This document shows positions 50,601 to 61,878 of a DNA stretch of 64,000 nt, piece by piece. Both the position numbers and the translations under genes were made by a program. The DNA lies in the NCBI RefSeq assembly GCF_003641145.1, contig NZ_CP032744.1:1054001-1118000 (forward strand), read 5' to 3'. This DNA comes from Lactiplantibacillus paraplantarum (GTDB lineage: Bacteria; Bacillota; Bacilli; Lactobacillales; Lactobacillaceae). Under the pieces are notes generated by a model that was not told the DNA's origin, did not search any database, and was given only the letters and a program-made list of their open reading frames with translations. The first letter of the stretch is position 1, and every line of letters begins with the position of its first letter.

Positions 50601-53600
50601 AATCGAGCTATTATAATTCTATCGCGACGGCGGCATCAAGCGCCGCAGCAGTGGCATCATCGGCAGCAGCAGCGGCTTCCAGTGTTGCCAATTCACTAAC
50701 TACAAAGTATGCTTCTAACACAACCTTGGGTGCTTCATATGTGGCTCAGACCAATAGTTATGCAACGACAACGATGGGGGCCGCTGCGGCGGCATCATCG
50801 GCTGCTGCAATGGCTGCACAATATACCAGTCAGGCTTCTTCGGCAGTTGTAGCTGGTGATTACGCAGCGGCAAGCTCATATGTAACTAATGCTTCGGCAG
50901 CCGCTAGTGAAGCAGCTTCATATGCAACTTTGGCGACTACGAATGCTTCTTATGGCACTTCTGCTGCAAGTGCAGCGACAAATTATTCGAACAATACTAA
51001 TTCATATAAGAGTACGAATACAGGCGATGCACTTACCATTCTTGGAATTGTTATTTCAGGTGGAATGAAGACCCAACCAGCGGCGGTGACATCAACCGTT
51101 TCCGGTGGGACTTTCACGTTATCTGCATCATCAGCGCTTGGACTTGGCGGCGTGGCCATTTCTTCAAGTACAACTTGGTATGTTCAAGTTAACGGGACTT
51201 GGCGTTCGTTGGACTGGGCTGTATCAAATAATGTGATTGATTCTTATACGACTAGTGGCAACGCAGGGTTCTTGTCTACTAGCAGTTCACTGACAGTGGT
51301 TGTTAAAGGTAGTTACACTGGATCGTTATTGTTCCAAGCAGTTCAAAGCTATTCATGGGATCTGTTAGGAATAGTTACGCCGTATACCTTTGCAAGTAAC
51401 TTAGCTGAAGTTGATGTTTATAACAGTAATATTCCAGCAACTGATATTGACATTTCAGGTGATGATTACATTGTTAATCCAACCAACAGCTCCAGTAGTT
51501 CCAATGATAAAGTCACCAGTCAGTTTACATCAACAACTAATCCAGGAAATGCGACTGGAACCATCAGTTGGACGACTAGTGATTCAAGTATTGCAACCAT
51601 TGATGATTCTGGACTTTTGACAGTTGTTGCCAATGGAACAGTTACGATTACGGTTACAATTACTAATGCGGATGGAACGAGTTATTCATCATCGAAGACG
51701 ATTACAATTGGTAGTGGACTTGATGATAAGACGATTGATGCTGGTAGTGATCTGACATGGGTTCCAGATGGCTCAACTACTGGTACTGGAAACGTAACTT
51801 ATCAATGGTACTACTCAAAAACTGCGACTGGTGATGGGGTCGCGCTGAGTGGACAAAATGGTGCGACACTTAATTTATCCAATCTAACGGTTGGTCAATC
51901 TGGCTACTATTATTTGCTTATCACTGGTACTAATACCACGAACGGTACGACAACGACTTCAACTGTGACGTTAGGTCGCGCTTATCTGACAGTTAATGCT
52001 GTTTCAACTGAAGCAGCAGATTCTGCAGCAAGTGAAGCTGCAAATTATGCTGATCAGGCAACTTCATACGGTTCGATTGCTAGTTCGTACGCGAATATCG
52101 CAAATGAATATTCGGATAAAAATTCAACTGCTAGTTCATATGCGGAACAAGCAACTGCTGCGGCTTCTGATGCACAATCTGCAGCTACAGCAGCTTCAAC
52201 GGCAGCTTCTAACGCTGCTACTGCACAGTCAACTGCGGATTCTGCTGAAGCAGCCGGAGATAATTCCGCTGCGTCAAGTTATGCGGAAGAAGCTAAGAAG
52301 AAAGCTTCTGAGGCATCTGAAGCTAAGAAGAAAGCTTCTAGCGCGGCTGAAGATGCTGGCTATTATGCGGACTTAGCTGCCAATGTTATCGAAGATGATT
52401 CAGATAGCGATGACAGTGATTCGGACTCCGACAGTGACTCTGATTCGGATAGTGATTCCGATTCCGACAGCGATTCGGATAGCGATAGTGACTCCGACAG
52501 CGACTCTGACTCTGACAGCGATTCTGACTCTGACAGTGATTCCGATTCAGACAGCGATTCGGATAGCGACAGTGATTCTGACTCCGACAGCGACTCCGAC
52601 TCTGACAGTGATTCCGATTCCGACAGTGATTCAGATTCGGATAGTGATTCCGACTCCGACAGCGATTCGGATAGCGACAGTGATTCGGATTCAGACAGTG
52701 ACTCCGATTCAGACAGTGATTCGGACTCTGACAGCGACTCAGATTCTGATAGTGATTCCGATTCTGACAGCGATTCAGACTCCGACAGCGATTCGGATAG
52801 CGACAGCGACTCGGACTCAGACAGTGATTCCGATTCTGACAGTGACTCTGATTCGGATAGTGATTCGGACTCAGACAGTGACTCGGACTCTGACAGTGAC
52901 TCAGATTCCGACAGCGATTCAGACTCAGACAGTGATTCCGATTCCGATAGTGACAGCGACTCTGACTCTGACAGCGATTCTGACTCTGACAGCGACTCAG
53001 ATAGCGACAGTGACTCAGATTCCGACAGCGATTCAGATAGCGACAGTGATTCCGATTCTGATAGTGATTCCGATTCTGACAGCGATTCGGACTCCGACAG
53101 CGATTCGGATAGCGACAGCGATTCGGATTCCGATAGTGACTCCGATTCCGACAGTGACTCGGACTCCGACAGTGACTCCGATTCCGACAGTGACTCGGAC
53201 TCCGATAGTGATTCCGATTCTGACAGCGATTCTGATTCGGATAGTGACTCGGACTCCGACAGTGACTCCGATTCAGACAGCGATTCAGACTCCGACAGTG
53301 ATTCCGATTCCGACAGTGATTCTGACTCCGATAGTGACAGTGACTCGGACTCTGATAGTGATTCCGATTCTGACAGTGATTCGGACTCGGACAGTGATTC
53401 GGACTCTGATAGTGATTCCGATTCTGACAGCGATTCGGATAGCGACAGTGATTCTGACTCCGATAGTGATTCAGATAGCGATAGTGACTCCGACTCTGAC
53501 AGTGATTCCGACTCCGACAGTGATTCAGATAGCGATAGTGACTCCGACTCTGACAGTGATTCCGACTCCGACAGTGATTCTGACTCCGATAGTGATTCAG

Positions 53601-56600
53601 GTAGCGATAGTGACTCCGACTCTGACAGTGATTCCGACTCCGACAGCGATTCAGATAGTGACAGCGACTCTGACTCGGACAGCGATTCTGATTCCGATAG
53701 TGATTCCGACTCTGATAGTGACTCAGATAGCGACAGCGACTCAGATTCCGACAGCGATTCTGACTCTGACAGTGATTCTGATTCCGACAGCGATTCGGAT
53801 AGCGACAGCGATTCCGATTCCGACAGCGATTCGGATAGCGACAGCGATTCAGACTCCGACAGCGACTCGGATAGCGACAGTGATTCCGACTCAGACAGTG
53901 ACTCGGATTCCGACAGCGACTCGGATAGCGACAGTGATTCCGACTCAGACAGTGACTCGGATTCCGACAGTGACTCAGATTCGGATAGTGATTCCGACTC
54001 TGACAGTGACTCAGATTCTGACAGCGATTCCGACTCAGACAGTGACTCAGATTCTGACAGCGATTCCGACTCAGACAGTGACTCAGATTCTGACAGCGAT
54101 TCCGACTCAGACAGTGACTCAGATTCTGACAGCGATTCCGACTCTGACAGCGATTCAGATAGCGACAGTGATTCGGACTCCGACAGTGACTCCGATTCCG
54201 ACAGTGATTCTGATTCCGACAGCGATTCGGATAGCGACAGTGATTCAGATTCGGATAGTGATTCAGACTCTGACAGCGATTCGGATAGCGACAGTGATTC
54301 GGATTCAGACAGTGACTCCGATTCAGACAGTGATTCAGACTCCGACAGCGATTCGGATTCAGACAGCGACAGCGATTCAGACTCAGACAGTGATTCAGAT
54401 AGCGACAGCGACTCCGACTCCGACAGCGATTCGGATAGCGACAGCGACTCAGATTCAGACAGCGATTCAGACTCAGACAGTGATTCCGATTCAGACAGTG
54501 ACTCGGACTCAGACAGTGACTCGGACTCAGACAGTGACTCGGACTCAGACAGTGACTCAGATTCCGACAGCGATTCCGACTCCGACAGCGATTCAGATTC
54601 AGACAGCGATTCCGATTCTGACAGTGATTCAGATAGCGACAGCGACTCAGACTCCGACAGTGATTCAGACTCCGACAGTGACTCGGATAGCGACAGTGAC
54701 TCCGATTCCGATAGTGATTCGGACTCTGACAGCGACTCAGATAGCGACAGTGACTCGGATAGCGACAGTGACTCCGATTCAGACAGTGATTCAGACTCCG
54801 ACAGTGATTCAGATAGCGACAGCGACTCGGACTCCGACAGTGACTCGGATTCAGACAGTGACTCAGATAGCGACAGCGATTCGGACTCCGACAGTGATTC
54901 GGACTCTGACAGCGACTCAGATTCAGACAGCGATTCGGATAGCGACAGCGACTCAGATAGCGACAGTGATTCAGATTCAGACAGCGATTCAGACTCCGAC
55001 AGTGATTCGGACTCTGACAGTGACTCGGATTCCGACAGCGATTCGGATTCCGACAGCGATTCAGACTCCGACAGTGATTCCGATTCAGATAGTGATTCGG
55101 ACTCCGACAGTGATTCCGATTCTGACAGTGATTCAGATAGCGACAGCGACTCCGACAGTGACTCAGATTCTGACAGCGATTCGGATAGCGACAGTGACTC
55201 CGATTCTGACAGTGATTCGGACTCCGATAGTGATTCAGATAGCGACAGCGACTCTGACTCTGACAGCGATTCTGATTCCGATAGTGATTCGGACTCCGAC
55301 TCTGATAGTGACTCAGATAGCGACAGCGACTCCGATTCCGACAGCGATTCGGATAGCGACAGCGACTCCGATTCTGATAGTGATTCCGATTCTGACAGCG
55401 ATTCGGACTCCGACAGCGATTCGGATAGCGACAGCGATTCGGATTCCGATAGTGACTCCGATTCCGACAGTGACTCGGACTCCGACAGTGACTCAGACTC
55501 GGATAGCGACAGCGATTCAGATAGCGACAGCGACTCAGACTCCGACAGTGATTCCGATAGCGACAGCGATTCCGACTCTGACAGTGACTCAGACTCCGAT
55601 AGTGATTCCGATAGCGACAGCGATTCCGACAGCGACTCCGACAGTGACTCAGATTCTGACAGTGATTCGGACTCCGACAGTGATTCCGATTCCGACAGTG
55701 ACTCAGATTCTGACAGCGATTCGGATAGCGACAGTGACTCCGATTCTGACAGTGATTCGGACTCCGATAGTGATTCAGACAGCGACTCTGACTCTGACAG
55801 CGATTCGGATTCCGACAGCGATTCAGACTCCGACAGTGATTCCGATTCTGACAGTGATTCCGATTCTGACAGTGATTCGGACTCCGACAGTGACTCCGAT
55901 TCCGACAGTGACTCAGATTCTGACAGCGATTCGGATAGCGACAGTGACTCCGATTCTGATAGTGATTCAGATAGCGACAGTGACTCGGACTCCGACAGTG
56001 ACTCCGATTCTGACAGTGACTCGGACTCGGACAGCGATTCCGACAGTGACTCTGATTCTGACAGTGATTCGGACTCCGACAGCGATTCCGACAGTGACTC
56101 CGACTCTGACAGTGATTCCGATTCCGACAGTGACTCCGACTCGGACAGCGATTCAGACTCGGACAGCGATTCGGATAGCGACAGCGATTCGGATTCCGAT
56201 AGTGACTCCGATTCCGACAGTGACTCGGACTCCGACAGCGATTCCGATAGCGACAGTGACTCCGATTCCGATAGTGACTCCGACTCTGACAGCGATTCGG
56301 ACTCCGACAGCGATTCAGATAGCGACAGTGACTCGGACTCGGACAGCGATTCGGATAGCGACAGCGATTCGGATTCCGATAGTGACTCGGACTCCGACAG
56401 CGATTCCGACAGTGACTCCGATTCTGACAGTGATTCGGACTCCGACAGTGACTCAGATAGCGATAGTGATTCCGACTCTGACAGTGATTCAGATAGCGAC
56501 AGTGACTCGGATTCAGACAGCGACTCGGATTCAGACAGCGATTCAGACTCTGACAGCGACTCGGATAGCGACAGTGATTCGGACTCCGACAGTGACTCGG

Positions 56601-59600
56601 ATTCCGACAGCGATTCAGACTCAGACAGTGACTCAGATTCTGACAGTGACTCAGATTCTGACAGCGATTCAGACTCCGACAGTGATTCGGATTCTGACAG
56701 CGATTCCGACTCTGACAGCGATTCAGATAGCGACAGTGATTCCGATTCAGACAGCGACTCCGATTCCGATAGTGATTCAGATAGCGACAGTGATTCGGAC
56801 TCCGATAGTGATTCCGATTCAGACAGTGATTCGGACTCCGACAGCGACTCAGATAGCGACAGCGATTCGGACTCCGACAGTGATTCCGATTCAGACAGCG
56901 ACAGCGACTCAGACTCCGACAGTGATTCCGATTCAGACAGCGATTCGGACTCCGACAGCGACTCCGACTCTGACAGCGATTCAGATAGCGACAGTGACTC
57001 AGATTCCGACAGCGACTCAGATTCGGACTCTGACAGTGACTCAGATTCTGACAGCGATTCAGACTCCGACAGTGATTCGGATTCTGACAGTGATTCCGAT
57101 TCAGACAGTGATTCAGATAGCGATTCGGACTCCGACAGTGACTCAGATAGCGACAGTGATTCCGACTCCGACAGCGATTCTGATAGCGACAGTGACTCAG
57201 ATAGCGACAGCGATTCGGACTCCGACAGTGATTCTGATAGCGACAGCGACTCGGATTCCGACAGCGATTCCGACTCTGACAGCGATTCGGATAGCGACAG
57301 TGACTCCGATTCTGACAGTGATTCAGATTCGGATAGTGATTCCGACTCTGACAGCGATTCGGATAGCGACAGTGATTCAGATTCGGATAGTGATTCCGAC
57401 TCTGACAGCGATTCGGATAGCGACAGTGATTCAGATTCGGATAGTGATTCGGACTCTGACAGCGATTCGGATAGCGACAGTGATTCAGATTCGGATAGTG
57501 ATTCGGACTCTGACAGCGATTCGGATAGCGACAGTGACTCAGATTCCGACAGTGATTCGGATAGCGACAGTGACTCAGATTCAGACAGTGATTCGGACTC
57601 TGACAGCGACTCAGATAGCGACAGTGACTCAGATTCAGACAGCGATTCTGACTCCGACAGTGACTCGGATAGCGACAGTGACTCCGATTCAGACAGTGAT
57701 TCAGATTCGGATAGTGATTCCGACTCCGACAGTGACTCAGATTCCGATAGTGATTCGGATAGCGACAGTGATTCCGACTCCGACAGTGATTCGGATAGCG
57801 ACAGCGACTCAGATTCCGACAGTGATTCCGACTCCGACAGTGACTCCGATTCAGACAGTGACTCGGATAGCGATAGTGACTCTGACTCCGACAGCGATTC
57901 GGACTCCGACAGTGACTCCGATTCTGACAGCGATTCGGACTCCGACAGTGACTCGGATTCCGACAGTGATTCAGATAGCGACAGTGATTCAGATTCGGAT
58001 AGCGACAGCGACTCCGATTCCGACAGTGATTCGGACTCCGACAGTGACTCGGATAGCGATAGTGACTCTGACTCCGACAGCGATTCGGACTCCGACAGTG
58101 ACTCCGATTCCGACAGCGATTCGGATTCCGACAGTGACTCCGACTCGGACAGCGACAGCGATTCGGATTCTGACAGCGATTCGGACTCTGACAGTGATTC
58201 GGATAGCGACAGCGATTCAGACTCAGACAGTGACTCGGATAGCGACAGTGACTCCGATTCCGACAGTGATTCGGATAGCGACAGCGATTCAGACTCCGAC
58301 AGTGATTCAGATTCCGATAGTGATTCAGATAGCGACAGTGACTCCGATTCTGACAGTGACTCGGATTCCGACAGTGACTCAGACTCCGACAGTGATTCCG
58401 ACTCCGACAGCGACTCAGATAGCGACAGCGATTCGGACTCCGACAGTGATTCCGACTCAGACAGCGATTCCGACTCAGACAGCGATTCCGATTCTGACAG
58501 CGATTCGGACTCCGACAGTGACTCGGATAGCGATAGTGATTCGGACTCCGACAGTGACTCGGATAGCGACAGCGATTCCGACTCCGATAGCGACTCAGAT
58601 TCCGACAGTGATTCGGACTCCGACAGCGATTCAGACTCCGACAGTGATTCTGATAGCGACAGCGACTCGGACTCCGACTCCGACAGTGACTCTGATTCCG
58701 ACAGTGATTCGGACTCCGACAGTGATTCGGACTCCGACAGCGACTCGGATTCCGACAGCGATTCAGACTCTGACAGCGACTCAGATAGCGACAGCGATTC
58801 AGACTCCGACAGTGATTCTGATAGCGACAGCGACTCGGACTCCGACAGCGATTCTGATAGCGACAGCGACTCGGACTCCGACAGTGACTCGGACTCCGAC
58901 AGCGATTCGGACAGCGACAGTGACTCAGACTCCGACAGTGATTCGGATTCCGATAGTGATTCAGATAGCGACAGTGACTCCGATTCTGACAGTGACTCGG
59001 ATTCCGACAGTGATTCGGACTCCGACAGCGATTCGGATAGCGACAGTGACTCAGATTCCGACAGTGATTCGGATTCTGACAGTGACTCGGATAGCGACAG
59101 CGATTCCGACTCTGACAGCGACTCAGACAGTGACTCAGATTCAGACTCAGACAGCGACTCAGATAGCGACAGCGATTCCGACTCAGACAGTGACTCAGAT
59201 TCCGACAGCGATTCCGACTCAGACAGTGATTCTGATTCTGACAGCGATTCGGACTCCGATAGTGATTCAGATAGCGACAGTGACTCGGATAGCGACAGCG
59301 ATTCAGACTCCGATAGTGATTCAGATAGCGATAGTGACTCCGACTCTGACAGCGATTCGGATAGCGACTTCGACAGCGACTCAAACTCCGATAGTGACTC
59401 AGATTCGGATAGTGATTCCGACTCTGACAGCGATTCAGATACTACTACTGATTCTGATTCAAATAGTGGCAGTGGTTCAGGGAGTGACAGCAATTCTAAC
59501 GGGAATTCTGGTGGCACCACTGGATCTACTGGAAATGGCTCGAGCAATACTGGGTCAACCGGATCAACTGGTTCTGGTAGCGCGACGGCATCAACAGGAG

Positions 59601-60085
59601 CAGCTTCTGGAACGGCAGGTACAGGTTCGACCACTACTGCTTCAGGGACAACTAGCTTGAGTTCAACTGCAGCTACTAGTGGTATCTCGGCAACTGCTGC
59701 GACATTGGCAGTAGCAACTCCTGCAAGTGACGGAGCAGCTACAACAGCAGGGACTACAGCAACATCGGTAGTTTACGCAGCTGCTAATGCTCAGAATGTG
59801 GATACGGGTTCGAGTGAAACCTCTGATCACACTGATTCAGATTCAAAGGACAAAGATGATTCTGATAAGGATAAGAAGTCAACTGATGCCGATAGTACGA
59901 ATGATAAGATTAATTCAAGTAATACTGATGAGAATGGTAAGACTGCATCTGATACAAGCAATAATGCTGGAACAATTTTCGGTGGCTTGTTGACTGCAAT
60001 CGCAGCTGCCGGACTTGGTGGTTGGTTCTTCTTGTTTGGTCGGCGTCGTAAAGATGATGACGAAGATGAGGAAAATCAGAAATAG
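47642..60085 (+). CDS. Giant serine-aspartate repeat surface protein with KxYKxGKxW-like signal
   Basis: 4,147 residues from the ATG at 47642 (GAAGGAAGG upstream). The N-terminus carries [10 protein letters not shown], a variant of the KxYKxGKxW signal motif of serine-rich adhesins, with cleavage likely after A-H-A. Next come a Ser/Thr/Ala-rich segment (to about 215), Ala/Ser-rich helical stretches (about 215-650, 720-1120 and 1460-1580), and Ig-like domains (about 650-715, 1130-1270, a Big_2-like one near 1290-1360, and 1365-1460). Residues 1586-3933 are an Asp-Ser dipeptide array. A Gly/Ser/Thr-rich linker and an acidic/basic segment precede a C-terminal membrane helix with R-R-R-K and an acidic tail. 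No LPxTG is visible. It probably projects an N-terminal binding region far from the cell on a long negatively charged stalk. Adhesion is inferred. Confidence 0.92.
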   Translation: MKFLRHKSFRGDPNVHYKMFKVGRTWVFTAMASFVLTSAPQLMAHADTASADTSSSDATSSATSSASSGTDAVASAAASAAALAASTASSTSSVSATSTSSTVASSSSSSETDNSSNSDANSSNETDNSSNSDTGSSSVTSTTSATTTSSTASSSASKTTSSSSDSASSSSDSATSASSSTADDASASSASSSTSSTDSAATSSSSNAADSTSTTTTASSVAAATSTTNSVKAAAETAGITAYSASSASSNTDSTAANAASSSASLADSYATLASSYASLVTNLTTQAAVSAAQSAYQEALNAADLARHYNSIANMYLDALDNHVGSAIENTLAYADANNLASSAASAASSYAALASTATSTASSAATQGLVSLASSNYSAASSAASSATVAASSAAEAANSAYLAMQYDKGNTAVSSAYTAASSAAVVASTAASNAVAAAAVASSAYLSTSSNATNNDYEATSTAYAAVSSAANDAANNYATGSTAASTATSAASFANSTAISDLASAASSSANVANTAKSTASSAASVAANQSGTQAAVYASSAATAASSASSAYAVASSAAVAAVSASDPGTADSYARVAQSASSLAASYASTALSNATLAAKFSTNVSGQQVASSNATLTTATSTESVSVGDTITITNTLKNSTTFYGTPTYTWYMSTDGSSWTTIAGANSATYSVTTTTAGTYYYQAVATGTTGVLGTGTYRAAGNVITVVVTNPEGNYSDIASSYASQANSAASVAASQAAAASSAIAAASSSANLTGSLASADMTNANASYSAASSYASVASGAASIAADASSSAASYEAKGAYMSASFWAATAASYANIVSVYASSASSAASDAMDSLNQALSNAVDEDGGDSAADYLASSYATLASSSANVAGDQASLAASYAANAANAYNVAGSSFNTSATSSYNAAASSAAFAASSYAAAASDAASLAASYATDGNYTSAALQQRYAALRLSYATDELVAASSAASAITQTVVEAQSSYYNSIATAASSAAAVASSAAAAASSVANSLTTKYASNTTLGASYVAQTNSYATTTMGAAAAASSAAAMAAQYTSQASSAVVAGDYAAASSYVTNASAAASEAASYATLATTNASYGTSAASAATNYSNNTNSYKSTNTGDALTILGIVISGGMKTQPAAVTSTVSGGTFTLSASSALGLGGVAISSSTTWYVQVNGTWRSLDWAVSNNVIDSYTTSGNAGFLSTSSSLTVVVKGSYTGSLLFQAVQSYSWDLLGIVTPYTFASNLAEVDVYNSNIPATDIDISGDDYIVNPTNSSSSSNDKVTSQFTSTTNPGNATGTISWTTSDSSIATIDDSGLLTVVANGTVTITVTITNADGTSYSSSKTITIGSGLDDKTIDAGSDLTWVPDGSTTGTGNVTYQWYYSKTATGDGVALSGQNGATLNLSNLTVGQSGYYYLLITGTNTTNGTTTTSTVTLGRAYLTVNAVSTEAADSAASEAANYADQATSYGSIASSYANIANEYSDKNSTASSYAEQATAAASDAQSAATAASTAASNAATAQSTADSAEAAGDNSAASSYAEEAKKKASEASEAKKKASSAAEDAGYYADLAANVIEDDSDSDDSDSDSDSDSDSDSDSDSDSDSDSDSDSDSDSDSDSDSDSDSDSDSDSDSDSDSDSDSDSDSDSDSDSDSDSDSDSDSDSDSDSDSDSDSDSDSDSDSDSDSDSDSDSDSDSDSDSDSDSDSDSDSDSDSDSDSDSDSDSDSDSDSDSDSDSDSDSDSDSDSDSDSDSDSDSDSDSDSDSDSDSDSDSDSDSDSDSDSDSDSDSDSDSDSDSDSDSDSDSDSDSDSDSDSDSDSDSDSDSDSDSDSDSDSDSDSDSDSDSDSDSDSDSDSDSDSDSDSDSDSDSDSDSDSDSDSDSDSDSDSDSDSDSDSDSDSDSDSDSDSDSDSDSDSDSDSDSDSDSDSDSDSDSDSDSDSDSDSDSDSDSDSDSDSDSDSDSDSDSDSDSDSDSDSDSDSDSGSDSDSDSDSDSDSDSDSDSDSDSDSDSDSDSDSDSDSDSDSDSDSDSDSDSDSDSDSDSDSDSDSDSDSDSDSDSDSDSDSDSDSDSDSDSDSDSDSDSDSDSDSDSDSDSDSDSDSDSDSDSDSDSDSDSDSDSDSDSDSDSDSDSDSDSDSDSDSDSDSDSDSDSDSDSDSDSDSDSDSDSDSDSDSDSDSDSDSDSDSDSDSDSDSDSDSDSDSDSDSDSDSDSDSDSDSDSDSDSDSDSDSDSDSDSDSDSDSDSDSDSDSDSDSDSDSDSDSDSDSDSDSDSDSDSDSDSDSDSDSDSDSDSDSDSDSDSDSDSDSDSDSDSDSDSDSDSDSDSDSDSDSDSDSDSDSDSDSDSDSDSDSDSDSDSDSDSDSDSDSDSDSDSDSDSDSDSDSDSDSDSDSDSDSDSDSDSDSDSDSDSDSDSDSDSDSDSDSDSDSDSDSDSDSDSDSDSDSDSDSDSDSDSDSDSDSDSDSDSDSDSDSDSDSDSDSDSDSDSDSDSDSDSDSDSDSDSDSDSDSDSDSDSDSDSDSDSDSDSDSDSDSDSDSDSDSDSDSDSDSDSDSDSDSDSDSDSDSDSDSDSDSDSDSDSDSDSDSDSDSDSDSDSDSDSDSDSDSDSDSDSDSDSDSDSDSDSDSDSDSDSDSDSDSDSDSDSDSDSDSDSDSDSDSDSDSDSDSDSDSDSDSDSDSDSDSDSDSDSDSDSDSDSDSDSDSDSDSDSDSDSDSDSDSDSDSDSDSDSDSDSDSDSDSDSDSDSDSDSDSDSDSDSDSDSDSDSDSDSDSDSDSDSDSDSDSDSDSDSDSDSDSDSDSDSDSDSDSDSDSDSDSDSDSDSDSDSDSDSDSDSDSDSDSDSDSDSDSDSDSDSDSDSDSDSDSDSDSDSDSDSDSDSDSDSDSDSDSDSDSDSDSDSDSDSDSDSDSDSDSDSDSDSDSDSDSDSDSDSDSDSDSDSDSDSDSDSDSDSDSDSDSDSDSDSDSDSDSDSDSDSDSDSDSDSDSDSDSDSDSDSDSDSDSDSDSDSDSDSDSDSDSDSDSDSDSDSDSDSDSDSDSDSDSDSDSDSDSDSDSDSDSDSDSDSDSDSDSDSDSDSDSDSDSDSDSDSDSDSDSDSDSDSDSDSDSDSDSDSDSDSDSDSDSDSDSDSDSDSDSDSDSDSDSDSDSDSDSDSDSDSDSDSDSDSDSDSDSDSDSDSDSDSDSDSDSDSDSDSDSDSDSDSDSDSDSDSDSDSDSDSDSDSDSDSDSDSDSDSDSDSDSDSDSDSDSDSDSDSDSDSDSDSDSDSDSDSDSDSDSDSDSDSDSDSDSDSDSDSDSDSDSDSDSDSDSDSDSDSDSDSDSDSDSDSDSDSDSDSDSDSDSDSDSDSDSDSDSDSDSDSDSDSDSDSDSDSDSDSDSDSDSDSDSDSDSDSDSDSDSDSDSDSDSDSDSDSDSDSDSDSDSDSDSDSDSDSDSDSDSDSDSDSDSDSDSDSDSDSDSDSDSDSDSDSDSDSDSDSDSDSDSDSDSDSDSDSDSDSDSDSDSDSDSDSDSDSDSDSDSDSDSDSDSDSDSDSDSDSDSDSDSDSDSDSDSDSDSDSDSDSDSDSDSDSDSDSDSDSDSDSDSDSDSDSDSDSDSDSDSDSDSDSDSDSDSDSDSDSDSDSDSDSDSDSDSDSDSDSDSDSDSDSDSDSDSDSDSDSDSDSDSDSDSDSDSDSDSDSDSDSDSDSDSDSDSDSDSDSDSDSDSDSDSDSDSDSDSDSDSDSDSDSDSDSDSDSDSDSDSDSDSDSDSDSDSDSDSDSDSDSDSDSDSDSDSDSDSDSDSDSDSDSDSDSDSDSDSDSDSDSDSDSDSDSDSDSDSDSDSDSDSDSDSDSDSDSDSDSDSDSDSDSDSDSDSDSDSDSDSDSDSDSDSDSDSDSDSDSDSDSDSDSDSDSDSDSDSDSDSDSDSDSDSDSDSDSDSDSDSDFDSDSNSDSDSDSDSDSDSDSDSDTTTDSDSNSGSGSGSDSNSNGNSGGTTGSTGNGSSNTGSTGSTGSGSATASTGAASGTAGTGSTTTASGTTSLSSTAATSGISATAATLAVATPASDGAATTAGTTATSVVYAAANAQNVDTGSSETSDHTDSDSKDKDDSDKDKKSTDADSTNDKINSSNTDENGKTASDTSNNAGTIFGGLLTAIAAAGLGGWFFLFGRRRKDDDEDEENQK
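52397..59440 (+). repeat. Asp-Ser (SD) dipeptide repeat array, 7,044 bp
   Basis: 2,348 codons of almost pure Asp-Ser alternation (about 1,174 dipeptides). The DNA has an 18-bp period: three Asp-Ser pairs whose serine codons run TCN, TCN or AGC, then AGY, with occasional 12-bp units. Only three clear non-Asp/Ser codons interrupt it: GGT (Gly) at 53600, TTC (Phe) at 59369 and AAC (Asn) at 59384, each one base from the expected codon. It forms the stalk of the surface protein, and such arrays change length by slippage or unequal recombination. Assembly errors are possible in an array this long. Confidence 0.95.
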
Positions 60086-60158
60086 TCACATTTAAAAGCC
60101 TATTTGATAGCCATTGCTAACGATATACGGTGTAAAATGAAATAAGGCTATTAACCAG

Positions 60159-60180
60159 AACGGGCGTAAAGCCCGTTTTG
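60159..60180 (+). terminator. Short hairpin after the SD-repeat gene
   Basis: AACGGGC (60159-60165) and GCCCGTT (60171-60177) form a 7-bp stem with a 5-nt loop and a short T stretch. It may terminate or only attenuate transcription into the downstream genes. Confidence 0.55.
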
Positions 60181-60217
60181 GCGTACATAAAAGAAAATTG
60201 AAAGAGGTAAGACTGAT

Positions 60218-61852
60218 ATGCAAAAATCTACTGTTACTAAGCTCAAACAGGCGCTGATTGAGACGGGAAATTTAAAGGATTATGGTACGGATACAGTTAC
60301 GTTGGTACTTTCTGTATCAGATCATCGACATCGTGCGGAAGTGAAATTTTATCGTTATAATTCCTTCAAGCAAGCTTGGGTAGTAGTTGCACAGCAATTG
60401 GCCAAGACACCTCAGGAGAGTTGGGTTCGGGTTGAGGCCGTACAATCAACCCAGAAGTTACCACATGAAGTCTTTGAAAAGAGGCTTGCAGCAACTTTTC
60501 GAATGAATTATTGGCGTTACGGAATTAGCTTTGATGCAGAGTTTAAAACGGCCTTGTTAGAGATGGAAAGTAATGGACAAGCATTCTTCCGTCCAAGCAA
60601 GGAACATCGAATTGGTAAAAACCGTTCGGGTTCTTGGGTTGACTATGATCGAGTGGAGCCATATCTTAACAAGCGTGAAGGAGAGTTGACAGTTGACATC
60701 CGACACACAGCCAGTGTTTGGGTTTTTACAACCGCTGGTGTGTTCACTGATGGTCAGCAAATCTGGAACCTGTCTGAGCAAGAGGATTGTGGCAAAGGAA
60801 TTCGGGTAGTGACTAACATACAGAGCGAACTGCAAGAAGTTATTGAACATGGTGAAACTTTCTTGCTCAATCAGTTAAAGGAGAACGGAAAATTTGTCTA
60901 TGGCTATTTTCCGGCTCGTCAAAGAGTTCTTAGTAACTACAACGTTGTGCGGCACTTTTCGTCGTTATATGCATTGTTGGAAGCCATTCAGTTTACAAAA
61001 CGAACTAAAGATTTTGAAAAAGTTAAGTCAGCGATTCAATGGGGCTTGGAAAATGCAACGATTGAAAAAGAGGGTGCCATCTTTTTAAATGATAATGGCG
61101 AATTAAAGCTAGGTGGACAGGCGCTATTGATGCTTACGTTGAGTAAATATCAAGATGTGACTAAAGATGAGACTTTCATGCCGATATTGATGAAGGCGTT
61201 CAAGGGTGTACCATTCTTCCGCGAATCATCAGGAAAGTTAGTCCATGTTTTGAATCCGGATTTGACACTTAAAGCAGCCTATCGAATCATCTATTATGAA
61301 GGTGAAGTAGCCTTTGCGCTTTCACGGCTGTACGAGTTGACCCATGATGAAAACGTTATGAATTTGGTTAAACAGATCTTAGATTACATGGTTGCGAATG
61401 ACTACGGTAAATATCATGATCACTGGATTTCTTATGCGATTAATGAAGCATTGTTAGTATTCCCGAATAATCGGGATTACATGAAACTTGGTTTGAAGAA
61501 CGTCTTCATTCATTTGAAATTTATCGAGGATCGTGACACAACATACCCGACGCTATTAGAACTGGTCGACGCAGCAGTTAAAATGACCGATATGATTAAA
61601 CGTTCAGGTAACGAAGATTTAATGGCACCATATGACTTGGTACGTTTGCGGCAAGTATTACGGTATCGCGCGCTATATGAAATTACGACGGGGAGTTTTC
61701 TGCCAGAAATTGCAATGTACCTTTATAATCCACAAAAGTTTATTGGTGGTTTTTATGCGCGACACGATAGTTTCCGGACACGGATTGATGACTGCGAACA
61801 CTTCCTATCAGGTTTAATCAACTACTATAACTACACGTATCGACAAGCATAA
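60218..61852 (+). CDS. Protein of unknown function beside the SD adhesin and glycosyltransferases
   Basis: 544 residues, no signal peptide or membrane helix, so probably cytoplasmic. I do not recognise it as a named enzyme. The first 200 residues are mixed alpha/beta with A-S-V-W-V-F-T-T-A-G-V-F. Residues 210-540 are helical with repeated aromatic-rich turns (V-R-H-F-S-S-L-Y-A-L-L-E-A, Y-Y-E-G-E-V-A-F-A-L-S-R-L-Y, H-D-H-W-I-S-Y-A-I-N-E-A-L), which resembles an (alpha/alpha) toroid as in six-hairpin glycosidases and uronyl epimerases. GAGG precedes the start. It sits between the SD protein gene and two glycosyltransferase genes, 26 bp before the first, so a role in glycan assembly is inferred. 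Confidence 0.75.
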   Translation: MQKSTVTKLKQALIETGNLKDYGTDTVTLVLSVSDHRHRAEVKFYRYNSFKQAWVVVAQQLAKTPQESWVRVEAVQSTQKLPHEVFEKRLAATFRMNYWRYGISFDAEFKTALLEMESNGQAFFRPSKEHRIGKNRSGSWVDYDRVEPYLNKREGELTVDIRHTASVWVFTTAGVFTDGQQIWNLSEQEDCGKGIRVVTNIQSELQEVIEHGETFLLNQLKENGKFVYGYFPARQRVLSNYNVVRHFSSLYALLEAIQFTKRTKDFEKVKSAIQWGLENATIEKEGAIFLNDNGELKLGGQALLMLTLSKYQDVTKDETFMPILMKAFKGVPFFRESSGKLVHVLNPDLTLKAAYRIIYYEGEVAFALSRLYELTHDENVMNLVKQILDYMVANDYGKYHDHWISYAINEALLVFPNNRDYMKLGLKNVFIHLKFIEDRDTTYPTLLELVDAAVKMTDMIKRSGNEDLMAPYDLVRLRQVLRYRALYEITTGSFLPEIAMYLYNPQKFIGGFYARHDSFRTRIDDCEHFLSGLINYYNYTYRQA

Positions 61853-61878
61853 TAATGAATGTCTGAAAGGGTGACTGT

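Noticed and set aside
52397..59440. Array considered as a CRISPR locus
   Set aside because: There are no spacers; the units are a continuous 18-bp coding repeat read in frame.
52363..59634. A reverse-strand frame of over 2,400 codons across the SD array (Ser-Glu-Ser-Leu type product)
   Set aside because: It mirrors the SD codon pattern, has no ribosome binding site or signal, and the forward frame has clear domains at both ends.
60218..61852. The 544-residue protein considered as SecA2 or an Asp export protein
   Set aside because: It has no Walker motifs or DEAD-like motor motifs, and its helical repeat pattern is different.
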